DNA from: Rhizobium sp. BK316
GTDB taxonomy: Bacteria > Pseudomonadota > Alphaproteobacteria > Rhizobiales > Rhizobiaceae
Length of the DNA: 64,000 nucleotides
Reading direction: 5' to 3'
NCBI RefSeq assembly: GCF_014193695.1
Contig: NZ_JACHZR010000001.1
Coordinates: 1,525,309-1,589,308, forward strand
Of this stretch, positions 52,222-62,025 are shown piece by piece. Under the pieces are notes generated by a model, which saw only the letters and a program-made list of their open reading frames with translations, ran no database searches and was not told the DNA's origin. Each line of letters begins with the position of its first letter. Positions within the stretch are counted from its first letter, which is position 1. Both the position numbers and the translations under genes were made by a program.

Positions 52222-53036
52222 ACCGGCTGTTTAGTGGCGGCCGCTGCCTGGACGTGGCGATCGATCATGGTGTCTGCAACGAACCATCGTTTCTCAGCGG
52301 TCTCGAAGATATGCAAGCTGTGGTCAAGGCTCTCGTCGATGCGGGGCCTGATGCGATCCAGATGAATTATGGCCAGGCAGACTTGCTGCAGGAAGTCGCA
52401 GGAAGAGACAAACCGGCTCTCGTCATGCGCGTCGATATGGGAAATCCCTACAACCGTATACGACATCGGCACATGTGGGCGGTGCTGCAGAACGAGGAGC
52501 AGCCTTTGATCGGCGCCATCGAGATGGATGCGGCCTGTATTGTGGTCAATCTGTTCATGCTGCCGGACGAGCCCGACCTCTTCCGCCAATGCGTGCAGAA
52601 CATCGCTCGCGTTCGAGCCGACTGTGACAGATATGGCATGCCGCTGATGATCGAGCCGCTTGTCATGCAGCCTGTCGACAAGGCCGGTGGCTACATGGTT
52701 GATGGCGACGCCGGCAAGATCGTGACCTTGACCCGGCTTGCTCGCGAGATGGGGGCGGATATCATCAAGGCGGACCCGACCACCAACGCCGAAGATTTTC
52801 ACCGCGTCGTGGAAACGGCCCGCTGCCCGGTTCTCGTGCGCGGCGGCGGTAAGGAGGATCTGCGGGGTGTCTTCGACAAATCGGCGGCCTTGATGCGCCA
52901 GGGCGCCGTGGGCATGGTCTACGGGCGTAACATCTACCAGCACGCTAATCCCAGCGCCGTCGTGCGCGGGTTAATGGCAATCGTGCACGATGATGCCGGC
53001 GGCGAAGAAGCGTTTGCGCTCTATCAGCGCGGCTGA
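52194..53036 (+). CDS. Class I aldolase of the LsrF/DhnA (DeoC/FbaB) family
   Basis: A 280-residue TIM-barrel aldolase. Motifs: RCLDVAIDHGVCNEPSFLSGLEDMQAVVKALVDAGPDAIQMNYGQ at the N-terminus, LAREMGADIIKADPTT carrying the Schiff-base Lys, and VLVRGGGKEDLRGVFDKSAALMRQGAVGMVYGRNIYQHANPSAVV for phosphate binding. LsrF and archaeal FBP aldolase share this plan. AAAGGAG stands six bases before the ATG, so the overlap with the previous gene is real. It should cleave or condense a phosphorylated ketose. Confidence 0.83.
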   Translation: MRSNRKVRMNRLFSGGRCLDVAIDHGVCNEPSFLSGLEDMQAVVKALVDAGPDAIQMNYGQADLLQEVAGRDKPALVMRVDMGNPYNRIRHRHMWAVLQNEEQPLIGAIEMDAACIVVNLFMLPDEPDLFRQCVQNIARVRADCDRYGMPLMIEPLVMQPVDKAGGYMVDGDAGKIVTLTRLAREMGADIIKADPTTNAEDFHRVVETARCPVLVRGGGKEDLRGVFDKSAALMRQGAVGMVYGRNIYQHANPSAVVRGLMAIVHDDAGGEEAFALYQRG

Positions 53037-53068
53037 GGGTGAAAAGCGGAATCTTGGGAGGGGTTCGG

Positions 53069-54598
53069 ATGCCAGAATATCTATTGGGGCTCGACGCCGG
53101 TAACACCGTTATCAAAGCGGTGATCTTCGATCGCGCCGGCAATGAAATCGCCGCTGCGTTGGCGGAGGGACATAGCCGCATGCCATGCCCGGGGCACGTG
53201 GAACGCGATCTCGACGAACTCTGGGCGAATGCGTGCAATGTCATTCGCAGCTGCATCGAGCAAGCAGAAATCCAACCGAGCGAGATCGCCGCGCTCGGTT
53301 GCGCCGGCCATGGAAACGGACTTTATGCCCTGGATCTTGACGGCCAGCCGCTGCTCGGCATCCAGTCGCTGGATACGCGGGCTGCAGCTCTCGTCGAGGA
53401 ATGGCAGGCGCAGGGCGTTGGGGATCGCACCTATCCGATCGCACAGCAGCGGCCATGGCCTTCTCAGACGCCGACCTTGCTTGCCTGGCTGAAGCGGCAC
53501 CGGTCGGAAACCTTCGCCAAGATCGGTACGATCTTCCTGTGCAAGGACTTCATCGTCAACCGCCTGACCGGCATGCGGTTAAGCGAGGTGTCCGACATGA
53601 CCGGCTGCGGACTGCTTGATGTCGCCGCCCGCCGCTACGATCGGACGTTGATGGAGGGCTATGGCCTTGGTGACTGCATGGAGCTATTGCCGTCGCTCAT
53701 CGAAAGCTCCGATATTGCGGGATATATCACCGCGGAGGCTGCGGCTCAGACGGGCCTTGCCGTTGGAACGCCTGTCGTTGGCGGTCTCTTTGATGTGGTC
53801 GCCTCAGCCATCGGTTCCGGGGTTACCCGCACCGGTGCCACTTCAATCATAGCCGGAACCTGGAGCATCAATCAGCTGATCATCGACATGCCCCGGCTGG
53901 CTGCGCCGGTCTTCATGTCTTCCACCTTCGACCGGCAGCGCTATATGGCGATCGAATCGAGCGCCACCTCGGCCGCAAATCTCGAATGGCTGGTGCGGGA
54001 ATTCTTTGCCGACGTTCCGACCGGCGGCCGCTCTCCCTTCGATCTTTGCGGCGACCTTGCCGCGGCGATCGAACCGGCGGCGGATGATCCGCTTTACCAT
54101 CCCTTCCTCTATGGGGCGCAGCAGAACGGCAATGCTCGAGCCGGCTTTTATGGCGTTGGCGGCTGGCATACGAGGGGACATCTCGTGCGCGCTGTCCTCG
54201 AAGGCGTTGCTTTCGGTCACCGTCAGCACATCGAGACAATGCGCCGGGCGGGAGCCGTCTTCAATGAAGCGGTGCTTTCCGGCGGCGGTTCTCGGAGCCC
54301 GATCTGGCCCCAGATATTTGCCGACGCGCTGGGTCTGCCGGTATCGATCGCGCGCTCGCGTGAGACCGGGGCGCTCGGGGCAGCGATCACCGCAGGAACG
54401 GGCACCGGCATATTCGCGGATTTTGCCGCCGGCGCGGCCGCGATGGTGCGGATGGAGCGCCATTACGTTCCGGACACGCGTCTGGAAGCCCACTATGAAC
54501 GGCGTTACGGCATCTACCTGGATATCGCCGCGGCGATGACTCCGATCTGGCGTCGTCTCGCCTCCCGCAACGAACCAGTCACAGGAGCCACACAGTGA
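53069..54598 (+). CDS. FGGY-family carbohydrate kinase
   Basis: A 509-residue sugar kinase. N-terminal ATP/sugar core: YLLGLDAGNTVIKAVIFDRAGNEIA, ALGCAGHGNGLYALDLDGQPLLGIQSLDTRA, FLCKDFIVNRLTGMRLSEVSDMTGCGLLD. C-terminal: GGLFDVVASAIGSGVTRTGATSIIAGTWSINQ and VLSGGGSRSPIWPQIFADALGLPVSIARSRETGALGAAI. The usual GTS/GTT after Asp-X-Gly is GNT here. It phosphorylates a pentulose, tetrulose or polyol. The start at 53069 has GGGAGG upstream. Confidence 0.88.
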   Translation: MPEYLLGLDAGNTVIKAVIFDRAGNEIAAALAEGHSRMPCPGHVERDLDELWANACNVIRSCIEQAEIQPSEIAALGCAGHGNGLYALDLDGQPLLGIQSLDTRAAALVEEWQAQGVGDRTYPIAQQRPWPSQTPTLLAWLKRHRSETFAKIGTIFLCKDFIVNRLTGMRLSEVSDMTGCGLLDVAARRYDRTLMEGYGLGDCMELLPSLIESSDIAGYITAEAAAQTGLAVGTPVVGGLFDVVASAIGSGVTRTGATSIIAGTWSINQLIIDMPRLAAPVFMSSTFDRQRYMAIESSATSAANLEWLVREFFADVPTGGRSPFDLCGDLAAAIEPAADDPLYHPFLYGAQQNGNARAGFYGVGGWHTRGHLVRAVLEGVAFGHRQHIETMRRAGAVFNEAVLSGGGSRSPIWPQIFADALGLPVSIARSRETGALGAAITAGTGTGIFADFAAGAAAMVRMERHYVPDTRLEAHYERRYGIYLDIAAAMTPIWRRLASRNEPVTGATQ

Positions 54599-56214
54599 GC
54601 AAGGCTTCGAGCGAGGCGATTGCGGACGCCGGATCCTATGACTTCATCATCGTTGGCGCCGGGTCGGCCGGATGCGTGTTGGCCAACCGCCTGTCCGCCA
54701 ATCCTTCAAACCGGGTGCTGTTGCTCGAGGCGGGTGGCAGCGACCGGTATCACTGGGTTCATATTCCGATCGGATACCTGTTTTGCATGGGCAATCCGCG
54801 GACGGACTGGATGATGAGGACGGCGTCTGAGCCTGGCCTCAACGGCCGTTCGCTTCCTTACCCACGCGGCAAGTTGCTGGGCGGCTGTTCCTCCATCAAC
54901 GGCATGATCTATATGCGTGGGCAAGCCGCCGATTATGACGGATGGCGGCAGGCCGGCAATGCCGGGTGGGGCTGGGACGATGTTCTGCCTTATTTCCTCA
55001 AATCCGAAGACAACTACCGGGGCAAGACGGCTATGCACGGGCAGGGCGGCGAATGGCGCGTCGAGCGTCAGCGCCTCTCATGGCCCGTTCTCGACGCATT
55101 TCGAGATGCGGCCGAGGAACTCGGCATCCCGAAGACGGATGATTTCAACAGCGGGGACAATGAGGGCTCAGGCTATTTCGAAGTGAATCAACGCGGTGGC
55201 CTGCGCTGGAATACAACCAAGGCGTTTCTCCGCCCCGCTATGAAGCGGCCCAATCTGCGGGTCTTGACGGGTGCCGAAACGGAAAGGCTGCAGTTCGAGG
55301 GCCGGCGCGCCACTGGCGTCCGGTTTCGATCGAACGGCAAGATGCATGAAGCGCGCGCCCGCCGCGAGGTCATTCTTTCCGCCGGCGCTATTAATTCACC
55401 GAAGATCTTGGAACTCTCCGGGATCGGCAGGCCCGATGTGCTGCAGCCGGCCGGAATTGACGTCATTCATTCGCTGAATGGTGTCGGCGAAAACCTGCAA
55501 GACCATCTTCAGATTCGCACGGTCTTCCGCATTGAAGGCGCAGAGACCTTGAACGTGCTTTATCACAACCTCTTTTCACGCGCAGGCATGGGTTTGGAAT
55601 ATGCCCTTCGCCGCTCTGGCCCGCTTTCCATGGCGCCAAGCCAGCTGGGCATCTTTGCAAAGAGCGATCCGAGCTTGGCCACCGCGGATCTCGAATACCA
55701 TGTCCAGCCTCTCAGCACTGACAGGCTCGGTGAACCGTTGCATCGCTACCCGGCCGTTACGGTGTCGGTTTGCAACCTGCGCCCGGAAAGCAGAGGCACC
55801 GTGCATATCTCAGGGCCGGATGCATGGGCGGCACCGGAGATAAGGCCAAATTATCTCTCGACCGCTGGAGATCGTATCATTGCCGCAAGATCGATACGCC
55901 ATGCGCGCAGGCTGATGCAGACAAGGGCGATATCGCAATTTGAACCCAAGGAAATGCTGCCAGGCGTCGAGTTTCAAAGCGATGACGAACTGATCCAAAG
56001 GGCAGGGGATATCGCAACGACCATTTTTCATCCCGTTGGAACGTGCAGGATGGGAAGCGATGACAATGCTGTCGTCGATCCAGAGTTACGCCTACGTGGT
56101 GTCTTGGGGCTGAGGGTCGTTGATGCGTCTGTCATGCCGACCATTGTCTCAGGCAACACCAATTCGCCAGCTATTATGATCGCTGAGAAAGCGGCAGACA
56201 TGATCGCCAATTGA
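54595..56214 (+). CDS. GMC-family FAD oxidoreductase
   Basis: A 539-residue choline-dehydrogenase-like flavoprotein. FAD site: FIIVGAGSAGCVLANRLSANPSNRVLLLEAG. GMC signatures: YPRGKLLGGCSSINGMIYMRGQAADYD and GAINSPKILELSGIG. The active-site region is IFHPVGTCRMGSDD, with the catalytic His, then VSGNTNSPAIMIAEKAADMI. No signal peptide is seen. The GTG start overlaps the kinase stop by four bases. It oxidises an alcohol, perhaps the polyol that enters the pathway. Confidence 0.88.
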   Translation: MSKASSEAIADAGSYDFIIVGAGSAGCVLANRLSANPSNRVLLLEAGGSDRYHWVHIPIGYLFCMGNPRTDWMMRTASEPGLNGRSLPYPRGKLLGGCSSINGMIYMRGQAADYDGWRQAGNAGWGWDDVLPYFLKSEDNYRGKTAMHGQGGEWRVERQRLSWPVLDAFRDAAEELGIPKTDDFNSGDNEGSGYFEVNQRGGLRWNTTKAFLRPAMKRPNLRVLTGAETERLQFEGRRATGVRFRSNGKMHEARARREVILSAGAINSPKILELSGIGRPDVLQPAGIDVIHSLNGVGENLQDHLQIRTVFRIEGAETLNVLYHNLFSRAGMGLEYALRRSGPLSMAPSQLGIFAKSDPSLATADLEYHVQPLSTDRLGEPLHRYPAVTVSVCNLRPESRGTVHISGPDAWAAPEIRPNYLSTAGDRIIAARSIRHARRLMQTRAISQFEPKEMLPGVEFQSDDELIQRAGDIATTIFHPVGTCRMGSDDNAVVDPELRLRGVLGLRVVDASVMPTIVSGNTNSPAIMIAEKAADMIAN

Positions 56215-56484
56215 GAAAACGCGTCTCCCAGACGATGCGCAGGCCACTCTATCGATCTGTGAGCGCGAGAGAATTTTTCAGCCGGTTTTTCGCCGCATAA
56301 GGCGATCAACGGCACTTCCTTTGAAACCGATGCAGCAATCCTCCAACCCTTGCCCACTTCCATAAGATCGCCGTGCGTTGTGTAAGGGTTGCACTGACAA
56401 CATTGCTGAGATGGTCATCGCACCAAGGTCACGAACGCCCTGGATCACTTTACAGACCGTCTTCATCTGCCGGAAAGCAGTCCT

Positions 56485-57501
56485 CTATCTGTAGCTGCTT
56501 GGGGAGCGCCCGTACCGTTTCTTGAAGGCGTTCGAGAAATACTGGCTCGAACTGAAGCCGCAGCTCAATGCGATCTCAGTGACGCTGGTGTTGCGCGGTT
56601 CCTGGAGGAGGCGCGAGGCGTGCTCCAGCCGCAAATGCTGGAGGTACTGGCGAGGAGCCATGTTAGTAAGCTTCTTGCAGTAGTCAGAAAAGCGGGTGCG
56701 CGAGAGCCCACATTCCTCCGCCATGCTTTCCAGCGACCACTCTTCCTCAAGTGCATAGGCCAGCCGGCGCAGAAAGATCGCGACAGTATGTTGCGAGGTC
56801 GAAAGATCGGGGTTGAGTGTCGGAACCTGTTCGTTCATCCGATCGATCAGGCTCAGCATCATCGCGTTGATTGCCACCTTCAGGCGCGTCTCGCCATCCT
56901 CCGGGCTGCGGTCGAGCAGGATGGACGGGATCGCCTCGAAGGCGCGGCAGAGTTCCGCCCCGCCGTCCCAGACCGGCTGGTTGTTCTGCGTCAGGATCTC
57001 GTCGAGCCGTTCGGCCTCGTCCCTGGAGAAGACGAGCCAGTCCGGCCAGTCGGGCGTCTCGCTCGGCCGACGAAGGCCCGCGTCGAGAATGATCCACAGG
57101 AGCCGGCTGGGGCCGACAGTCGGATTGCCGATGGCATGCAATTGCCACGGACGGATGACGATGAACTGGCCCTGCTCGAGCGCGTAGGTCCGCTCGTCCA
57201 CAACCAAATCAAGGCTGCCGCGCGCGAGATAGGCAATCTTGAAGCCTTCGTTGCAGTGCCGGTCGAGCCCCCAGGACTGGTTGTGGCGCGCATCCCAGAA
57301 ACCGACGGTGCGGATGCCCGGCAGGCGCTCGCCGAGCGAAATGCCGGGATAGCTGCCGCGCGTCCAGGCGTGAAGCTCGACCTCGCCCTGACGGGCGGCG
57401 GCCTGCAGTTCCTTGCAGTTGTTCGCATACATGACCGAGTCGGGCTGGCGGAAGACCGAGGGCCGGTAATCGGCCGTGGAAATTACGGCATGTTTGTTCA
57501 C
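56485..57501 (-). CDS. AraC-family transcriptional regulator
   Basis: A 338-residue regulator. The N-terminal cupin-like ligand domain includes HCNEGFKIAYLARGSLDLVVDERTYALEQGQFIVIRPWQLHAIGNP. The C-terminal pair of helix-turn-helices is WSLESMAEECGLSRTRFSDYCKKLTNMAPRQYLQHLRLEHASRLL and SVTEIALSCGFSSSQYFSNAFKKRYGRSPSSYR. It is divergent from the epimerase/importer operon that starts at 57643 and is the probable activator of that operon. Confidence 0.9.
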   Translation of the reverse strand: MNKHAVISTADYRPSVFRQPDSVMYANNCKELQAAARQGEVELHAWTRGSYPGISLGERLPGIRTVGFWDARHNQSWGLDRHCNEGFKIAYLARGSLDLVVDERTYALEQGQFIVIRPWQLHAIGNPTVGPSRLLWIILDAGLRRPSETPDWPDWLVFSRDEAERLDEILTQNNQPVWDGGAELCRAFEAIPSILLDRSPEDGETRLKVAINAMMLSLIDRMNEQVPTLNPDLSTSQHTVAIFLRRLAYALEEEWSLESMAEECGLSRTRFSDYCKKLTNMAPRQYLQHLRLEHASRLLQEPRNTSVTEIALSCGFSSSQYFSNAFKKRYGRSPSSYR

Positions 57502-57642
57502 TTCGCGCCTCCCAACACAAAATGACTTAAGAAATTTACCACTGTTGTCGTCCGCAAGAATTGCCGAGTCAAGCCTGCCATTGTGCCTTCGTCGCGGATG
57601 GCTTGATGGAGACGGGCCAACGCGGCAAGGGGGAGGACATCA

Positions 57643-58503
57643 GTGAAAATCGCATTCAACCTGCTCGTCATCGGTGCGGACATCGGTCTGCAGCACGCAC
57701 GCCGGCTCGAGCGGCTGAAGGCGCTTGGCTATGACGCGGTGGAAATTCCCGTGTTCTCCGGCATCGAGCAGCACTATGCGGCGCTCGGGCGGCTGCTTGC
57801 CGATATTGGTCTCACGGCAGGCGCCGCCGCCGCCGCGATGCCCGAGGCCAATCCTGTAAGTGCGGTGGCATCCGTACGCGCAAAGGCGCGCGATCATCAC
57901 CGCTGGATCGTCGATTGCACGGCTGCGATGGGCGGCGAGATCATTGCCGGCCCGCTCCATTCGCCCGTGGGCGTTTTTACCGGCGTCGGACCGACGCCTG
58001 AGGAATTCGACCGCTGCGTCGAGGCGATGCGCGCGATGGCGGACTATGCGGCGCCTGCCGGCATTCGCATTTCGGCGGAAGCCGTCAACCGTTTCGAATG
58101 CTACATGATGTCGACCATCGCCCAGGCATCGGCGGTCCACCGTGCCGTCAACCACCCCAATTATGGTTATATGTTCGACACGTTCCACGCCAATATCGAG
58201 GAAAAGGATCCGCCGGCGACCTATGAGCGCTATCACGGGGAGATCAATCATTTCCATGTATCCGAAAACGACCGCGGCGTTCCCGGTTCCGGCCATGTGC
58301 CTTTCGCGGCGCATTTCGATGCGTTGCGCCGCTGCGGCTATGAGGGATGGCTGACGGTCGAATCTTTCGGCCGCGCTCTGCCGGAGCTTGCCGGCGCGAC
58401 GCGGGTCTGGCGCGATCTGTTCGACGATCTCGACAGCCTGTTTGTCGAAAGCATCGCCTTTATCCGCCGGGAATGGGCGGCGGCGGGAGAGAGGCTGGTA
58501 TGA
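57643..58503 (+). CDS. Ketose 3-epimerase-like TIM-barrel protein
   Basis: A 286-residue protein that follows the D-tagatose/D-psicose 3-epimerase plan. Metal ligands: Glu in RISAEAVNRFECY, Asp in YGYMFDTFHANIEEKD, His in NHFHVSENDRGVPGSGHVPF and Glu in WLTVESFGRAL. PLHSPVGVF is also typical. The start is GTG 57643 with GGGAGG before it. It is the first gene of an Rbs-type import operon, overlapping the ATPase by four bases, so it likely isomerises the imported ketose. Confidence 0.82.
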   Translation: MKIAFNLLVIGADIGLQHARRLERLKALGYDAVEIPVFSGIEQHYAALGRLLADIGLTAGAAAAAMPEANPVSAVASVRAKARDHHRWIVDCTAAMGGEIIAGPLHSPVGVFTGVGPTPEEFDRCVEAMRAMADYAAPAGIRISAEAVNRFECYMMSTIAQASAVHRAVNHPNYGYMFDTFHANIEEKDPPATYERYHGEINHFHVSENDRGVPGSGHVPFAAHFDALRRCGYEGWLTVESFGRALPELAGATRVWRDLFDDLDSLFVESIAFIRREWAAAGERLV

Positions 58504-60017
58504 CAGCTATTCCCGCTCTCAGCATGACTGGTATAAGCAAGGCGTTTCCAGGTGTTCGCGCGCTCGATGGCGTCGATTTCGATTGCTTGCCGGGCGAGGT
58601 CCACGCGATCTGCGGCGAAAACGGCGCCGGAAAATCGACGCTCATGAAGATCCTCGGCGGCAGCTACCGGCCGGATGCTGGCTCCATTCATCTGGCCGGG
58701 AAGGCCGTGCATTTCACGCACCCTCGGCAGGCGGCGGAGGCCGGAATCGCGATCATCCACCAGGAACTCAGCCTGCTGCCGCATCGTAGCGTGGCGGAAA
58801 ACATCTTCATGGGACGCGAGATCGCAAGGCGCGGCATCCTGGACAAGGCGGCGATGCGGGAGAGGTCGGCAGCGCTTCTTCGCCGCATCGGCGCGCAGGT
58901 CGATCCGGAGGTGCTGGTTTCCTCGCTTTCCATCGCGCTTCAGCAGATCGTCGAGATCGCCAAGGCGCTCCTCCTCGATGCACGAATCCTCGTCATGGAC
59001 GAACCCACGGCCGCGCTCGACGAACGGGACAGCCGCACACTGCTCGCGCTTGTCGAAGGTCTCAGGCGCGAGGGGGTCTCGATCGTCTATATCTCCCATC
59101 GCATGCCCGAGGTCACGGCCATTGCCGATCGCATCACCATCCTTAAGGACGGCCGGAAGATTTGGACGCGGCCGCGCGATGCCGCCCCGATCAACGAGAT
59201 CGTGCGCGCCATGGTCGGCCGCGACGTCAAGGACTTCTATCCTGCCTCACCGGTTTATGCGCCGGGAGGGGTGCTCCTTGCCATAGAGGGCGGGGCGAAC
59301 GCCGGCTTGCGCGATATCGCCTTCGACGTCCGAGCCGGCGAGATCATCGGCGTGGCGGGGCTGGAGGATTCCGGCAAGGGCGCACTGGCGCAGGCGCTCG
59401 TCGGAGATGTTCCCTTCACGAGGGGCAGGGTCGCGCTTCGTGGCGAGCCAATCGCCCTTCGCACCCCGCGGCAGGCGACGGCCGCCGGCATCGGCTACCT
59501 CCCAGGCGACCGCAAGCGCGAGGGGCTGGCGCTACGCCAGTCCGTCCGCGACAACGCGCTCCTGACGCTGCGTTCCATGGCCAGGCTTTTCGCCCGGCCG
59601 CAGCGCGGCGCGCTCGCGCCCGATGTCATCGACGAAAGGCTTCGCATGATGGATGTGCGTGCTGCGGATTTCGGACAGGAGATCGGAACGCTTTCGGGCG
59701 GCAACCAGCAGAAGGCGATCATCGTGCGCTGGCTGGCCCGGGCGTCCGACATTCTCGTATTCGTGGAGCCAACGCGCGGCATCGACATCGCGGCCAAGGC
59801 GGCGATCTACGAGACAATGCGACGCCTTGCCGATTCCGGCCGAGGCATCGTCGTCATCTCCTCCGACATGCCTGAACTCATCGGCATCGCCGACCGCATC
59901 CTCGTCATGCACCAGGGGCGCCTGTCCGGCGAATTGCCGAGGGGAGCAAGCGAGGAGGACATCATGCATCTTGCCCTTGGCCTTGCAGATGCAGCGCGCG
60001 GGGAGGTAAACCCATGA
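58500..60017 (+). CDS. Sugar ABC transporter ATPase, tandem domains (RbsA-type)
   Basis: A 505-residue double ATPase. Domain 1: [37 protein letters not shown] and MDEPTAALDERDSRTLL. Domain 2 lacks a normal Walker A (AGLEDSGKGALAQALVG) but has [16 protein letters not shown] and VEPTRGIDIAAKAAI. In the first domain the signature is VSSLSIALQQIVEIAKAL rather than LSGGQ. It overlaps both neighbours by four bases. Confidence 0.92.
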   Translation: MTAIPALSMTGISKAFPGVRALDGVDFDCLPGEVHAICGENGAGKSTLMKILGGSYRPDAGSIHLAGKAVHFTHPRQAAEAGIAIIHQELSLLPHRSVAENIFMGREIARRGILDKAAMRERSAALLRRIGAQVDPEVLVSSLSIALQQIVEIAKALLLDARILVMDEPTAALDERDSRTLLALVEGLRREGVSIVYISHRMPEVTAIADRITILKDGRKIWTRPRDAAPINEIVRAMVGRDVKDFYPASPVYAPGGVLLAIEGGANAGLRDIAFDVRAGEIIGVAGLEDSGKGALAQALVGDVPFTRGRVALRGEPIALRTPRQATAAGIGYLPGDRKREGLALRQSVRDNALLTLRSMARLFARPQRGALAPDVIDERLRMMDVRAADFGQEIGTLSGGNQQKAIIVRWLARASDILVFVEPTRGIDIAAKAAIYETMRRLADSGRGIVVISSDMPELIGIADRILVMHQGRLSGELPRGASEEDIMHLALGLADAARGEVNP

Positions 60018-60991
60018 CGATCGATATCGAGAAGCCGAAACCGGCCCTTCCGGGCCTATCCATCGCCGTTCTGCTTGCGGGGCTCTCCATCGGGTTTTTT
60101 GTCGTCGTTGCGCTTGCCACCGGCGAAACCGCGCAACTCACCGGTCAAGGCGTTGCGGGTCTGCTCCAGCGCATGGTTGCGCTCGGACTTGTCGCGATCG
60201 GCCAGACCTTCGTGATCCTCGTCGGCTCGATCGACCTTTCGGTCGCTGCGCTGATCAGCGCCGTTGCCGTCCTCGCCTCGCATGTCATGCAGAGCGATCC
60301 GGCGATGATCCTGCCAGCCGTTCTCGCCTGCCTCGGCCTCTGCCTTGCAGCCGGGCTCGTCAATGGCACCCTGGTCGCCTACGGCGGTATCAATCCGCTG
60401 ATCGCAACGCTCGGCACGGGCCTCGTCATCCAGGGCGTGCTTGCCGCTTCATTCGGCGCGTTGCAGGGCGCGGTCGCGCGCGAGTTCCAGATCATCGCCT
60501 ATGGCGGCGTGCTGGGCGTGCCCTATTCCATCCTGCTTCTCGTCGCCCTGTCTCTCGTAGCCGCCTTCGTGCTCTACCGCACGTTGTTCGGCGCGCGGCT
60601 CTATGCCGTCGGCGGGAATCCTGACGGTGCGCGGCTCGCCGGCATCCGCACAGAACGGGTCATTCTCTCCGCCCATATGGTCGCCAGCCTCTTTGCCGGT
60701 GCGGCAGGGCTCTATCTCGCCGCGCGGCTGCAATCCGGCACGCCATGGATCGGGCGCGACGGCATCTACGATCTCGAATCCATCGCAGTCACGGTCATCG
60801 GCGGCACGATCCTTGCCGGCGGCAAGGGCGGTGTTGCTGGCACGCTCGCTGGCGTCCTGCTTTTTGCCAGCCTCGATGCGGGTTTCAACATGCTCGGCAT
60901 CGACGCCTTCCTGAAACAGGTGCTGCGCGGAGCCATCGTGATCGCCGCCGTCGCCGTCCATGCCGTTCGCACAAGGGGGCATGTCGCATGA
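60014..60991 (+). CDS. Sugar ABC transporter permease 1 (RbsC-type)
   Basis: A 325-residue permease. Helices begin LSIAVLLAGLSIGFFVVVALATGE. CUT2 parts: LVAIGQTFVILVGSIDLSVAALISAVAVL, GGINPLIATLGTGLVIQGVL, YAVGGNPDGARLAGI and ESIAVTVIGGTILAGGKGGVAGTLAGVLL. It is coupled to a second permease, so the channel is probably a heterodimer. Confidence 0.92.
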   Translation: MTIDIEKPKPALPGLSIAVLLAGLSIGFFVVVALATGETAQLTGQGVAGLLQRMVALGLVAIGQTFVILVGSIDLSVAALISAVAVLASHVMQSDPAMILPAVLACLGLCLAAGLVNGTLVAYGGINPLIATLGTGLVIQGVLAASFGALQGAVAREFQIIAYGGVLGVPYSILLLVALSLVAAFVLYRTLFGARLYAVGGNPDGARLAGIRTERVILSAHMVASLFAGAAGLYLAARLQSGTPWIGRDGIYDLESIAVTVIGGTILAGGKGGVAGTLAGVLLFASLDAGFNMLGIDAFLKQVLRGAIVIAAVAVHAVRTRGHVA

Positions 60992-61971
60992 CGACCGTTC
61001 CGCAGATTTCTTCGTCAGTTCGCCGTCCGACGCGCATCGCCGCCAATGCCGGTATCGTCATCTTCGTCGTGCTCTATGCGGCCATCGCCTTTCTCCAGCC
61101 GAGCTATCTGGAGCCGAGCCTCTTCATGAACTTCATGCGGCGGGCAGCGCCGCTCGTCATCCTCGCCTGCGGGCAGCTCTACGTCATCCTGACGGGTGGC
61201 TTCGACCTCTCGATGGGCGCGGTGGCCACCCTGGTGGTGCTGGCCGCTTCGATCCTCATCAATGGCGATCCCGGCGTGACCCGGGTGGTCATCGGCGCGC
61301 TCTATGCCATGGGCATCGCCGTCGGCCTCGTGAATGGTTTCGTCGTCGCCTTTCTCAAGGTGCCCTCGATTATCTCCACGCTTGGCACCATGCTGCTCGT
61401 CAACGGGCTGGCGCTGGCCTGGTCGGGCGGAGCGCCGCGCGGCGACCTGCCGGACAATTTCCGCAATCTCGGCCGGCTTGTCTGGCGTGACATTCCCGTT
61501 GTCGGCACGCTGCCGCTTGCGGTGATCGTCATCGCCGGCTTCGTGGCATTCGCCTGGTGGGGCTTGAATGGCACCGTCTATGGCAAGCGGGCGTTGGCCG
61601 TCGGCGACAATCCGCGAGCGGCGGAGCTTGCCGGCACGCCGGTTGCCGCGACGCGCATCCTCGCCTTTGTGGTCTCGGCGGTCTCCGCCGTCACGGCCGG
61701 CATCCTGCTCGGTGGCTTTTCGGGAGTGTCGGTCAATGCCGGGGAGGGGCTCGAGCTGCAGGCGATTGCCGCCTGCGTCATCGGCGGCGCGCAACTGCTC
61801 GGCGGACGCGGCTCCATCTGGAGCGCGGTCTTCGGGGCGCTCAGTCTCTTCGCGCTCTTCACTTTGCTCAACGTCCTCGGATTGCCGCAGGCGCTGCGCG
61901 ACAGCATCCAGGGGCTGATCCTGATCGCCGCGGTGGGCGCCAGCGTGCGGCACAACCGCCGGCTCACCTGA
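60988..61971 (+). CDS. Sugar ABC transporter permease 2 (RbsC-type)
   Basis: A 327-residue permease with the CUT2 hallmarks LVILACGQLYVILTGGFDLSMGAVATLVVLAAS, KVPSIISTLGTMLLVNGLALAWSGGAPRG, LAVGDNPRAAELAGT and LQAIAACVIGGAQLLGGRGSIWSAVFGALSL. The ATG at 60988 overlaps the stop of permease 1. The longer frame before it is a shadow. Confidence 0.92.
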   Translation: MTTVPQISSSVRRPTRIAANAGIVIFVVLYAAIAFLQPSYLEPSLFMNFMRRAAPLVILACGQLYVILTGGFDLSMGAVATLVVLAASILINGDPGVTRVVIGALYAMGIAVGLVNGFVVAFLKVPSIISTLGTMLLVNGLALAWSGGAPRGDLPDNFRNLGRLVWRDIPVVGTLPLAVIVIAGFVAFAWWGLNGTVYGKRALAVGDNPRAAELAGTPVAATRILAFVVSAVSAVTAGILLGGFSGVSVNAGEGLELQAIAACVIGGAQLLGGRGSIWSAVFGALSLFALFTLLNVLGLPQALRDSIQGLILIAAVGASVRHNRRLT

Positions 61972-62025
61972 GCGATATTCGTCATCAACCGCCGGGGCGA
62001 CCGGCTTCGTGGAGGAGGAGAAAAA

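Noticed and set aside
56215..56484. Small ORFs in the 270 bases between the GMC gene and the AraC gene
   Set aside because: They lack ribosome sites and family resemblance; the region holds the ends of two convergent genes.
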